Source: Candidatus Nitrosopumilus sp. (GTDB taxonomy: Archaea > Thermoproteota > Nitrososphaeria > Nitrososphaerales > Nitrosopumilaceae). Taken from it: 6,695 nucleotides of DNA. Location of the stretch: the NCBI GenBank assembly GCA_013203245.1, contig JABMOR010000026.1, forward strand, positions 1 through 6,695. The letters are read 5' to 3'. The position numbers and the translations under genes are program-made. A model generated the notes under the pieces. It saw nothing but the letters and a program-made list of their open reading frames with translations, was not told the origin of the DNA and did no database searches. Shown here one piece after another: positions 1-4,079 of this stretch (the stretch's first letter is position 1; every line of letters begins with the position of its first letter).

Positions 1-45
1 ATGGGTACTAAAGAATTTACAAAGCAGATTACCGACAACCTGTAA
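1..45 (+). CDS. C-terminal end of translation elongation factor aEF-2 (partial, probable)
   Basis: Frame 1 is open from the window edge and reads MGTKEFTKQITDNL followed by TAA at 43-45. Fourteen residues cannot identify a family alone. Two things point to aEF-2, the ribosomal translocation GTPase: the ending resembles EF-2 tails (eukaryotic EF-2 ends in a short ...DNFLDKL), and, as I recall, thaumarchaeal family 1 casposons insert into the 3' end of the aEF-2 gene, while a casposon-type cas1 follows here. The last codons ACC GAC AAC CTG TAA form the repeated target sequence, so insertion leaves the protein end unchanged. An alternative reading in frame 2, stopping at 65-67, gives a Pro/Cys-rich tail and is less convincing. 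The gene body lies outside the window. Confidence 0.55.
   Translation: MGTKEFTKQITDNL
31..43 (+). repeat. Target site duplication, copy 1 (at the aEF-2 stop codon)
   Basis: The sequence is ACCGACAACCTGT and its final T starts the TAA stop of the incoming gene. It is identical to 858-870 and differs by one base from 4080-4092. The shared block can be stretched to TT before and AAA after it, so the true duplication is about 13-17 bp. Confidence 0.75.
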
Positions 46-63
46 AAATAGAATGCCCCCTTT
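44..63 (+). repeat. Left terminal inverted repeat of element 1
   Basis: Reads AAAAATAGAATGCCCCCTTT. It pairs imperfectly with 837-857 read on the minus strand (AAAAAGGCAAAGCCCCCCTTT). It shares its first eight bases, AAAAATAG, with the left end of element 2 at 871. Confidence 0.6.
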
Positions 64-93
64 CTAGGAAGGAAAATAGACGATATCTAGAGA

Positions 94-378
94 ATGATTT
101 TAAGTTTGTTTGTTGGAAAACCTTTTTCTAATTTTGAAATAAGTAAATTCATGGGAAGTCTTTACACTGCACAACATTTCGATCTCAAACTTGATGAATG
201 GAAAAGGACATTCAAGTTTCCTGTGAATTTTGAATGTATGAGGGATAGTTGTACGATCGAAATAGTTGATTTGGAAGGAAAGACTCACAAGATGGCTTTT
301 CAAAAAGGTGGGACAATGAAATTTGAAAAAATTGAGGGAAAATTCAGGTTATCTTGGAATGACAATGACTTGACTTGA
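94..378 (+). CDS. Small hypothetical protein upstream of cas1 in element 1 (94 aa)
   Basis: I do not recognise this protein. It has 94 residues, no signal peptide, no clear membrane segment and only one Cys (residue 48). It is mixed alpha/beta in character, with a run of alternating charged and hydrophobic residues (about 52-88) that looks like a beta-rich domain. The ATG at 94 is the first start in the frame and sits just inside the left end of element 1; no strong Shine-Dalgarno or TATA signal is visible. The stop TGA (376-378) overlaps the TTG start of the cas1 remnant as TTGA, the usual arrangement of translationally coupled genes. It is therefore probably an accessory protein of the former casposon. 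It could also be a decayed piece of a longer protein. Confidence 0.55.
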   Translation: MILSLFVGKPFSNFEISKFMGSLYTAQHFDLKLDEWKRTFKFPVNFECMRDSCTIEIVDLEGKTHKMAFQKGGTMKFEKIEGKFRLSWNDNDLT

Positions 379-793
379 CTCTCAAAGGTCACAAACCTCA
401 CTTTAATGTAAAATTCCTCAAAGGCTATGGCCATTCCATTTCTGTTAAAGATTCTAAATTAATTCTCAAAGATTGTCATGACCCGTTTTCTCCACCATGT
501 ATAGAAGAATGGCTCCCAAACCGAATACCATATGAGAAAATCATCCTATCTGGCAAGGGATTCGTATCCACTGAAGCACTAGCATACTATCTGAGAATAA
601 TCAAAATGTGTTACTAGTTGATGCTCAGGGAAATCCACAATGTATGATGAGCGGAGTGATGAGTTCGCTTACTGCAACTAATTATAGAATTGGTCAATAC
701 GATACATTTTGCATTCCAGAAAAACGAGATTATCTGTCACGACAAATCGTTACAGCCAATCAAATTCGGTATAAAATTAAAACTATTGATTGA
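375..793 (+). pseudogene. cas1: cas1 casposase remnant (N-terminal part, frameshifted and truncated)
   Basis: Cas1 is the metal-dependent integrase of CRISPR adaptation; in casposons a Cas1 homologue inserts the element. The first piece (375-617) contains GYGHSISVKDSKLILKD and RIPYEKIILSGKGFVSTEAL, the Cas1 N-terminal beta domain with its SGKG(F/Y)(L/V)ST motif. The second piece (608-793) continues as NVLLVDAQGNP, then SLTATNYRIGQYDTF and YLSRQIV, a block typical of casposases. Adding one A near 594-597 restores LRNNQNVLLVD across the junction, so a single-base deletion caused the frameshift. The coding stops after about 139 codons, against 300 or more in intact Cas1, so the all-alpha catalytic domain with its Glu/His/Asp ligands is missing and the right end of the element follows after about 45 bp. 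There is no CRISPR array or other cas gene here. The start is TTG at 375, forced by the in-frame TGA at 366-368. Confidence 0.85.
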
Positions 794-836
794 ACATTTA
801 ATCATACTTCTAGTCATTACCAACTAATTACGCAGT

Positions 837-857
837 AAAGGGGGGCTTTGCCTTTTT
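837..857 (-). repeat. Right terminal inverted repeat of element 1
   Basis: On the minus strand it reads AAAAAGG, then CAAAG, a run of six C and TTT. It pairs imperfectly with 44-63. The GG after AAAAA is shared with the right end of element 2 (4079 inward), whereas both left ends have TAG at that place. Confidence 0.6.
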
Positions 858-870
858 ACCGACAACCTGT
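858..870 (+). repeat. Target site duplication, copy 2 (between the two elements)
   Basis: ACCGACAACCTGT, identical to 31-43, forms the junction between element 1 and element 2. The flanking TTTTT and AAAAA are the ends of the two elements; together with the core they form an imperfect palindrome, TTTTTAC(9 nt)GTAAAAA, extended outward by G-run and C-run arms (841-845 and 882-886). Confidence 0.75.
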
Positions 871-940
871 AAAAATAGTAGCCCCCTCTTTGTGAGTAGA
901 ATTGTACTTGAATAATTGTTCCACTAGATGAATTTTGAGA
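871..940 (+). repeat. Left terminal inverted repeat of element 2
   Basis: Starts AAAAATAGTAGCCCCCTCTTT. From the C-run at 882 to 940, the 59 bases match the minus strand of 4067-4009 with two differences (T/C and A/G). Weaker similarity continues inward for about 30 bp, so the original repeat may have been near 100 bp. Confidence 0.85.
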
Positions 941-961
941 AGCGGTATTGTTGGAGAATTG

Positions 962-969
962 TTATAATG
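962..969 (+). promoter_or_regulatory. TATA-like box for the 36-aa gene
   Basis: TTATAATG is centred about 25 bp before the ATG at 991, the spacing expected for an archaeal promoter giving a leaderless transcript. It lies just inside the left terminal repeat. Confidence 0.45.
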
Positions 970-990
970 AAAGTATGATGTTAGTTACCC

Positions 991-1101
991 ATGGCTTCAA
1001 AAACATCTATTGGTATTGCAATGAAAGAACTCTCAAACCATGCTGATGCAATGGCAAAATCAGAAGAAATGAAACAATCTGCTGAAGATCACAAGCCTTA
1101 A
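991..1101 (+). CDS. Small conserved-looking protein (36 aa)
   Basis: The reading is MASKTSIGIAMKELSNHADA through KSEEMKQSAEDHKP and a TAA stop. It is Ala/Lys/Glu/Ser-rich with no Trp, Cys, Pro (except the last residue) or aromatic residue, as expected for a short amphipathic helix. The composition, the well-placed TATA box and the ATG with no leader suggest a genuine gene rather than a chance ORF. I have a vague recollection of similar short proteins in Nitrosopumilus genomes but cannot confirm it. No function can be assigned. It is the first gene after the left end of element 2 and is followed by about 160 bp with no visible gene. Confidence 0.5.
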   Translation: MASKTSIGIAMKELSNHADAMAKSEEMKQSAEDHKP

Positions 1102-1261
1102 TCTGTTCTCAATAATGGTTCAGGCCTCTAAGAAATTCATCTTTGAAGAGTTCTAAACTAAAACACAAAATCCCTTTGAAGGACTGAAATGGTTCAAGTT
1201 TCTAAGGATTTGAATCTAAATCATTGAAAATTCATTTATCCTGCTATATTTTTGATATGTT

Positions 1262-1546
1262 ATGGGAGATAGACGAGGCAAATTAGAAATTTATCATGAC
1301 ATTTTGTTTGCGATTAAAGAAGATTCTCAAAATAATGAAAAAATATCTCCAACTCGAGTTCAATTCAAAAGTAATCTTTCCTATGACAAATTAAAGCAGT
1401 TTGTGTCCGAGATGTCTGAAAAAAAACTCTTGAATGATGAAATAGCCATGAAAATTACTGATTCTGGAATAAAATTTTATGATGAATATGCTGAGATCAG
1501 AACAATGATCAAAAAATTATGTGATGATGTATTTACGGTAGATTGA
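1262..1546 (+). CDS. Archaeal winged-helix transcriptional regulator (HTH_45-like, 94 aa)
   Basis: A 94-residue protein matching the small archaeal winged-helix family (Pfam PF14947 type): an opening RRGKLEIYHDILFAI helix, then TRVQFKSNLSYDKLKQFVSEM as the helix-turn-helix with recognition helix, then KKLLNDEIAMKITDSGIKFYDEY, where L-T/TDSG-I-F-Y is the wing and the start of the dimerising C-terminal helix. It is expected to bind DNA as a dimer in the cytoplasm. The target is unknown; the neighbouring MEDS/dps promoter region is a reasonable candidate. ATG at 1262 is the natural start and the leader is short. Its 3' end overlaps by 14 bp with the convergent MEDS gene, so the two transcripts form a 3' antisense pair. 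Confidence 0.8.
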   Translation: MGDRRGKLEIYHDILFAIKEDSQNNEKISPTRVQFKSNLSYDKLKQFVSEMSEKKLLNDEIAMKITDSGIKFYDEYAEIRTMIKKLCDDVFTVD

Positions 1547-2084
1547 ACCATTTTGATGTACCATCTTTTTGCAAAAATATGACTTTGTGATGTGAATCCA
1601 AAAGTTTTGTAATGAACTCTTTTGATTGATTTTGACCCATTTTATTTAATGAAAATGAACAAATCATAGTTCCTGGAACTTTAGAAAATACATCGTCTAT
1701 TTTTTGCTCAATTTCTATCATTGAATTTACATTATCATTTATGGAAAAGTCAAAGTGATGAGTGGATACTACTCTAATATCTTTTCTATATTTTTCAATA
1801 TCATTCACTATTTCTAAAATATTTTTTTTATATTCGCTAAAGGTTTTAGGAATTTCAATAATGTGTAGAAGATTTTCTTTTTCAAATTGACTTACATTGA
1901 CACCTATTTCCTCCATGTGTGTTTTAGTTGTAGTAACATCATTTGTAATGTATAGACAAACATGTCCTTTTCCTAATCCTTCTTTGATAAATTTTATCTC
2001 TATACTGTTTCCTATTGTTAATTCTTCATGAATTAGTACAATGTGCTCATGTTTTTGTGATTCTAAAAATTCTTGAACTTCCAA
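1533..2084 (-). CDS. MEDS-domain (DcmR/KaiC-like) sensory protein, 183 aa
   Basis: The protein resembles the MEDS domain (Pfam PF14417), a RecA/KaiC-fold sensory domain that lacks the ATPase motifs. The N-terminal pattern HEHIVLIHE followed by FIKEGLGKGHVCLYIT (about 12-46) is the typical first strand, helix and second strand. There is no Walker A GxxxxGK[ST]. The C-terminal half has VPGTMICSFSLNKM and a last strand KVIFLQ, as in related archaeal proteins where such domains accompany signalling or gas-vesicle-like regulators. The in-frame stop TAA at 2090-2088 forces TTG at 2084 as start. A TATA-like box (2113-2104) lies about 25 bp before it, giving a leaderless transcript. It diverges from dps over 106 bp and converges with the winged-helix gene. 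The role is probably signal sensing, partner unknown. Confidence 0.7.
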   Translation of the reverse strand: MEVQEFLESQKHEHIVLIHEELTIGNSIEIKFIKEGLGKGHVCLYITNDVTTTKTHMEEIGVNVSQFEKENLLHIIEIPKTFSEYKKNILEIVNDIEKYRKDIRVVSTHHFDFSINDNVNSMIEIEQKIDDVFSKVPGTMICSFSLNKMGQNQSKEFITKLLDSHHKVIFLQKDGTSKWFNLP

Positions 2085-2103
2085 TGATTATATTTTGATA
2101 ATT

Positions 2104-2113
2104 CATTTAAAAA
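2104..2113 (-). promoter_or_regulatory. TATA-like box of the MEDS gene
   Basis: On the minus strand it reads TTTTTAAATG, centred about 24-25 bp before the TTG start at 2084. Its presence supports the TTG start and a leaderless message. Confidence 0.45.
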
Positions 2114-2163
2114 CAAAACTTATCATGATGAGTTTTTTGAACCTCATTTTGCTTCACAATTGG

Positions 2164-2173
2164 TTTTAAGTAT
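2164..2173 (+). promoter_or_regulatory. TATA-like box of dps
   Basis: TTTTAAGTAT is centred about 22-24 bp before the ATG at 2191, so the transcript probably starts at or next to the start codon. The divergent MEDS promoter is about 50 bp away, so one bound regulator could affect both genes. Confidence 0.55.
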
Positions 2174-2190
2174 AAAATTAATTCCTTGTC

Positions 2191-2667
2191 ATGACACAAA
2201 TAAACATCGGTGTATCTGAGCAAAATCGTCAGAATGTTGCAGGGATTTTAGAGCATATCCTTGCTGATGAATATGTTCTCTATACCAAAACTAGAAACTA
2301 TCATTGGAACGTTGTTGGTCCTCATTTTAATGAGTACCATGAAACCTTTGAAGAGCAATATGATGGGTTAGCTGATGATGTAGATGAAGTAGCTGAAAGA
2401 ATCAGATTTTTGGGTTTCAAAGCATCCTCTACATTAAGCGAATTTCAGAAAAACTCACAACTAAAAGAACATCCTGGAGAGTATCCAAATGCAAACACTA
2501 TGGTATCTAATCTGTTAGAAGACCATGAGACTATAATCAAAAGTATTAGAGAAAAAGCCTCTGAAACTAGTGGACAGTATGGTGATGCTGGAACTGAAGA
2601 CTTTCTTATTGGTCTAATGCAAAAACATGAAAAAACAGCTTGGATGTTACGATCCATTTTGGAGTGA
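2191..2667 (+). CDS. dps: Dps family DNA-binding ferritin (158 aa)
   Basis: Dps proteins form 12-subunit shells that oxidise Fe(II), usually with hydrogen peroxide, store iron and protect DNA. The inter-subunit ferroxidase ligands are all present with canonical spacing: H38 (in YHWNV), H50, E54, D65 and E69 (in DEVAERI) correspond in spacing to H51, H63, D67, D78 and E82 of E. coli Dps. The length of 158 is normal for the four-helix family. The N-terminal tail is short and has few Lys/Arg, so DNA binding through the tail is uncertain. ATG at 2191 follows a TATA box at leaderless distance. In an ammonia oxidiser, peroxide and iron defence is a plausible role. It lies in the middle of element 2, divergent from the MEDS gene and upstream of the zinc-ribbon/ctaA cluster. 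Confidence 0.93.
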   Translation: MTQINIGVSEQNRQNVAGILEHILADEYVLYTKTRNYHWNVVGPHFNEYHETFEEQYDGLADDVDEVAERIRFLGFKASSTLSEFQKNSQLKEHPGEYPNANTMVSNLLEDHETIIKSIREKASETSGQYGDAGTEDFLIGLMQKHEKTAWMLRSILE

Positions 2668-2692
2668 TAGATTTGAAGTCTATTACTACCAA

Positions 2693-2704
2693 TTTTTTAT
2701 TTTT
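2693..2704 (+). terminator. Oligo-T tract after dps
   Basis: TTTTTTATTTTT lies 26 bp after the dps stop. Archaeal RNA polymerase stops at such T-runs without a hairpin. The same tract lies 16-27 bp before the ATG at 2720 and could instead or also be the TATA box of the zinc-ribbon gene. Confidence 0.35.
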
Positions 2705-2719
2705 AGGAGAATTATCTTG

Positions 2720-2914
2720 ATGTCATTTAATTCTAAAACATTTGAAATGAAAAAAGAAATTGTAAACCATGCAGTTCGAATTTGTATTGAATGTGGTAGT
2801 AGATCCATCCAAATTGATAATTCTATAATATATTGTAAAAATTGTAATTCAAAATTTAGAATTTCACCCTTTAATGCGTTTAAAGATGTACAGAACATTG
2901 AGATAGGAAAATAA
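2720..2914 (+). CDS. Zinc-ribbon protein (64 aa)
   Basis: The frame is open from further upstream, but the ATG at 2720 is preferred: AGGAG (2705-2709) lies about 10 bp before it and an earlier start would overlap the end of dps. The 64-aa product has a short basic helix followed by C22-x2-C25 and C39-x2-C42, which form a four-Cys zinc ribbon (CIECGSRSIQI, then YCKNCNSKF). Such ribbons bind Zn and often contact nucleic acids or RNA polymerase. No partner is evident. The stop TAA (2912-2914) is 2 bp before the TTG start of ctaA, so the two are probably co-transcribed and coupled. It might support heme or copper handling with its neighbours, but this is inference from position only. Confidence 0.75.
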   Translation: MSFNSKTFEMKKEIVNHAVRICIECGSRSIQIDNSIIYCKNCNSKFRISPFNAFKDVQNIEIGK

Positions 2915-2916
2915 TT

Positions 2917-3348
2917 TTGGCTATTCAATATCTTGCATTAACAACATTGATTGTTTTGTATTCATTGATGTTCATTGGTGGGTATATTTCAGCTGCAGGA
3001 CTAGGATTAACTTGTCCTGAGTGGCCTTTATGTCCTAATGGAGTGTTTCCTTCTGAAGAATACCTTGTTGAATGGGTTCATAGAACTACTGCTGCAACTA
3101 CGGGGGTATTAGTAATTGCAACTATGATTGCAAGTTTTATCAACAAGAATGCAGATTTGAAAATCAAAATAACTAGTTCACTTGCAACTGTATTGGTAAT
3201 TACTCAAATTACCTTAGGTGCTTTGGTAATTGACACAAAACTTCACGCAGTACTAGTTGCAATTCACTTGGGAATTGGAATCTGGTTGTTTGCTATGGTG
3301 TGCTTGACTGTGTTATTTGCATTTAGAATAAAGGATAGAAAATCATGA
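2917..3348 (+). CDS. ctaA: Compact heme A synthase-like membrane protein (CtaA/Cox15 family, 143 aa)
   Basis: Heme A synthase oxidises the heme O methyl group to a formyl group for terminal oxidases. This protein has four hydrophobic segments (about 6-27, 56-75, 86-106, 111-135), half the usual eight, like the compact archaeal CtaA described from Aeropyrum. Signature residues are visible: the outer-loop Cys pair C33 and C39 in GLTCPEWPLCPNG, E52 and H55 in EWVHRTT (matching the ExxH of B. subtilis CtaA), and H110/H117 before and in the last helix (LHAVLVAIHLGIG). Two such units would probably dimerise to bind heme. The TTG start at 2917 is the only usual start after the in-frame TGA at 2899-2901, with GGA about 8 bp upstream. 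The stop overlaps the next gene's start as ATGA. Whether it makes heme A or serves another heme role is open. Confidence 0.85.
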   Translation: MAIQYLALTTLIVLYSLMFIGGYISAAGLGLTCPEWPLCPNGVFPSEEYLVEWVHRTTAATTGVLVIATMIASFINKNADLKIKITSSLATVLVITQITLGALVIDTKLHAVLVAIHLGIGIWLFAMVCLTVLFAFRIKDRKS

Positions 3349-3548
3349 GTGCTTCATGTAGAGGACTATGTAGTAGATTTGAATCTAAACAATCTGGCAA
3401 TATACCAAAATATGCTAATGGTTTCAAGAGATGTAGCTATTGTAGTGTATATATGAAAACCCGTGACTTGCGATGTCCTTGTTGTGCATTAAAGTTACGA
3501 ACTAAATCAAGAGTAAATCCTAAACGTAGGAGTAATTACAATGTCTAA
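3345..3548 (+). CDS. Cys-rich mini-protein 1 (67 aa, CxxxC-CxxC-CPCC)
   Basis: A soluble basic protein with seven Cys: C5, C9, C30, C33, C44, C46, C47. The last three form CPCC, and the C-terminus is Arg/Lys-rich (about 51-63). Small proteins with this pattern are common in Nitrososphaeria, but I know of no assigned function; metal binding (zinc or copper) is likely from the Cys pairs. It starts with the ATG that overlaps the ctaA stop (ATGA, 3345-3348), so it is translated from the same message. It ends 8 bp inside its paralogue, which begins at 3541. Association with a heme A synthase-like gene suggests a part in metal or oxidase assembly, as inference. Confidence 0.75.
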   Translation: MSASCRGLCSRFESKQSGNIPKYANGFKRCSYCSVYMKTRDLRCPCCALKLRTKSRVNPKRRSNYNV

Positions 3549-3711
3549 TTCTTGTAGAAACATATGTTTGTATTATGAAATAGATTCTTCATTTAGAAAT
3601 CAACAAAGCATAATCTTCAAAAAACATTGTCACAAATGTGATAAAATAATTATTTCAAAATATCATAAATGTCCATGTTGTCATGAGTCATTAGATAGGT
3701 ATGTTCAATGA
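3541..3711 (+). CDS. Cys-rich mini-protein 2 (56 aa), paralogue of the preceding gene
   Basis: ATG at 3541 opens a 56-aa frame, MSNSCRNICLYYE to SLDRYVQ, ending in TGA at 3709-3711. Its seven Cys are at C5, C9, C30, C33, C44, C46 and C47, exactly the positions of the preceding protein. The sequences between are otherwise diverged, so this is an old tandem duplication with the metal site under selection. It has three extra His near the Cys (H29, H31, H48), which could join the metal site, and lacks the basic tail of its partner. The start overlaps the stop of mini-protein 1 by 8 bp. A soluble metal-binding role is likely; the specific function is unknown. Confidence 0.7.
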   Translation: MSNSCRNICLYYEIDSSFRNQQSIIFKKHCHKCDKIIISKYHKCPCCHESLDRYVQ

Positions 3712-3944
3712 TGATGCTAGTAAATCCTATATATTTTCATTCTAATGATGATAAAGAAAATGTTTTGTTGGCATTATCTAATTCTTGTTGTCGATAAATT
3801 TTATTATCTACAATAAAAAAAGCTAAAACTGTAGATCAAATTAGTAATGAATTATCTTTTTCTAAAAGTAGCATATATAGAAAATTACATCGGTTAGAAA
3901 ATCTAAACAAGTATCTTCTTTTTATTTTTCTGAGAATTAGATGA
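3708..3944 (+). pseudogene. Decayed HTH transcriptional regulator
   Basis: Starting at the ATG overlapping the previous stop (3708), the frame reads 29 codons ending NVLLALSNSCCR, then TAA at 3795-3797. It then continues in the same frame as ILLSTIKKAKTVDQISNEL and FSKSSIYRKLHRLENLN. The second part is a clear winged-HTH motif (I-L-x2-I-x-K-x-K-T-V-x2-I-S-x2-L-x(3)-S-S-I-Y-R-x-L-x2-L) of the kind found in many Nitrososphaeria regulators. A single A to T change turning AAA (Lys) into TAA would explain the break: CCR-K-ILLSTI reads naturally. After about residue 72 the frame turns into hydrophobic non-family sequence and stops at 3942-3944, so the 3' part is lost too. There is no start codon suited to express the HTH alone. 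Last gene of the ctaA cluster. Confidence 0.7.
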
Positions 3945-4008
3945 AACTCCGACTGTCATAAATCACATTTTCATATTTTTGATATAATCTTTCTGCAACA
4001 AATCCAAC

Positions 4009-4079
4009 TCTCAAAATTCATCTAGTGGAACAATTATTCAAGCACAGTTCTACTCACAAAGAGGGGGTGTTCCCTTTTT
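4009..4079 (-). repeat. Right terminal inverted repeat of element 2
   Basis: Read on the minus strand from 4079: AAAAAGGGAACACCCCCTCTTT and onward, matching 871-940. The 4067-4009 part is 57/59 identical to 882-940; the outer 11-12 bases differ, with GGG where the left end has TAG. Confidence 0.85.

Larger units (their letters stand above)
44..857 (+). mobile_element. Element 1: degenerate casposon remnant
   Basis: An 814-bp segment lies between two identical direct copies of ACCGACAACCTGT (31-43 and 858-870). It has short imperfect inverted ends: AAAAA, three variable bases, then a run of five or six C and TTT (left 44-63; right, read on the minus strand, 857-837). Inside are a 94-aa ORF and the N-terminal part of a casposon-like cas1, with no DNA polymerase B, no nuclease and no cas1 catalytic domain. 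Known casposons are several kb long with PolB, Cas1 and TIRs, so this is a strongly deleted, inactive copy. Exact ends cannot be fixed because target and TIR share A/T bases. The duplication can be partitioned symmetrically as 13, 15 or 17 bp; casposons are reported to make 14-15 bp duplications. Confidence 0.7.
871..4079 (+). mobile_element. Element 2: non-autonomous casposon-like element with dps/ctaA cargo
   Basis: A 3209-bp segment lies between direct copies of ACCGAYAACCTGT and is bounded by terminal inverted repeats of about 70 bp (871-940 and 4009-4079). The inner 59 positions of the two arms differ at only two. No cas1, polB, transposase or integrase is visible, so movement would need a protein from elsewhere. 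The ends use the same pattern as the cas1-bearing element 1, and the insertion site is the same, which is why I call it casposon-like. Cargo in order: 36-aa protein, winged-helix regulator, MEDS protein (minus strand), Dps, zinc ribbon, compact CtaA, two Cys-rich mini-proteins, and an HTH relic. The alternative is that chromosomal genes became trapped between two separate insertions; the matched long arms argue against it. Confidence 0.65.

Noticed and set aside
100..303. Minus-strand frame opposite the 94-aa gene
   Set aside because: It lies wholly opposite a longer gene coupled to cas1 and shows no protein-like pattern.
2627..2719. Upstream extension of the zinc-ribbon frame
   Set aside because: It would overlap the end of dps out of frame and reads as translated T-rich spacer; ATG 2720 has a ribosome site.
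2686..2928. Minus-strand frame opposite the zinc-ribbon gene
   Set aside because: It is the mirror of a gene with a clear Cys4 motif; no start signals.
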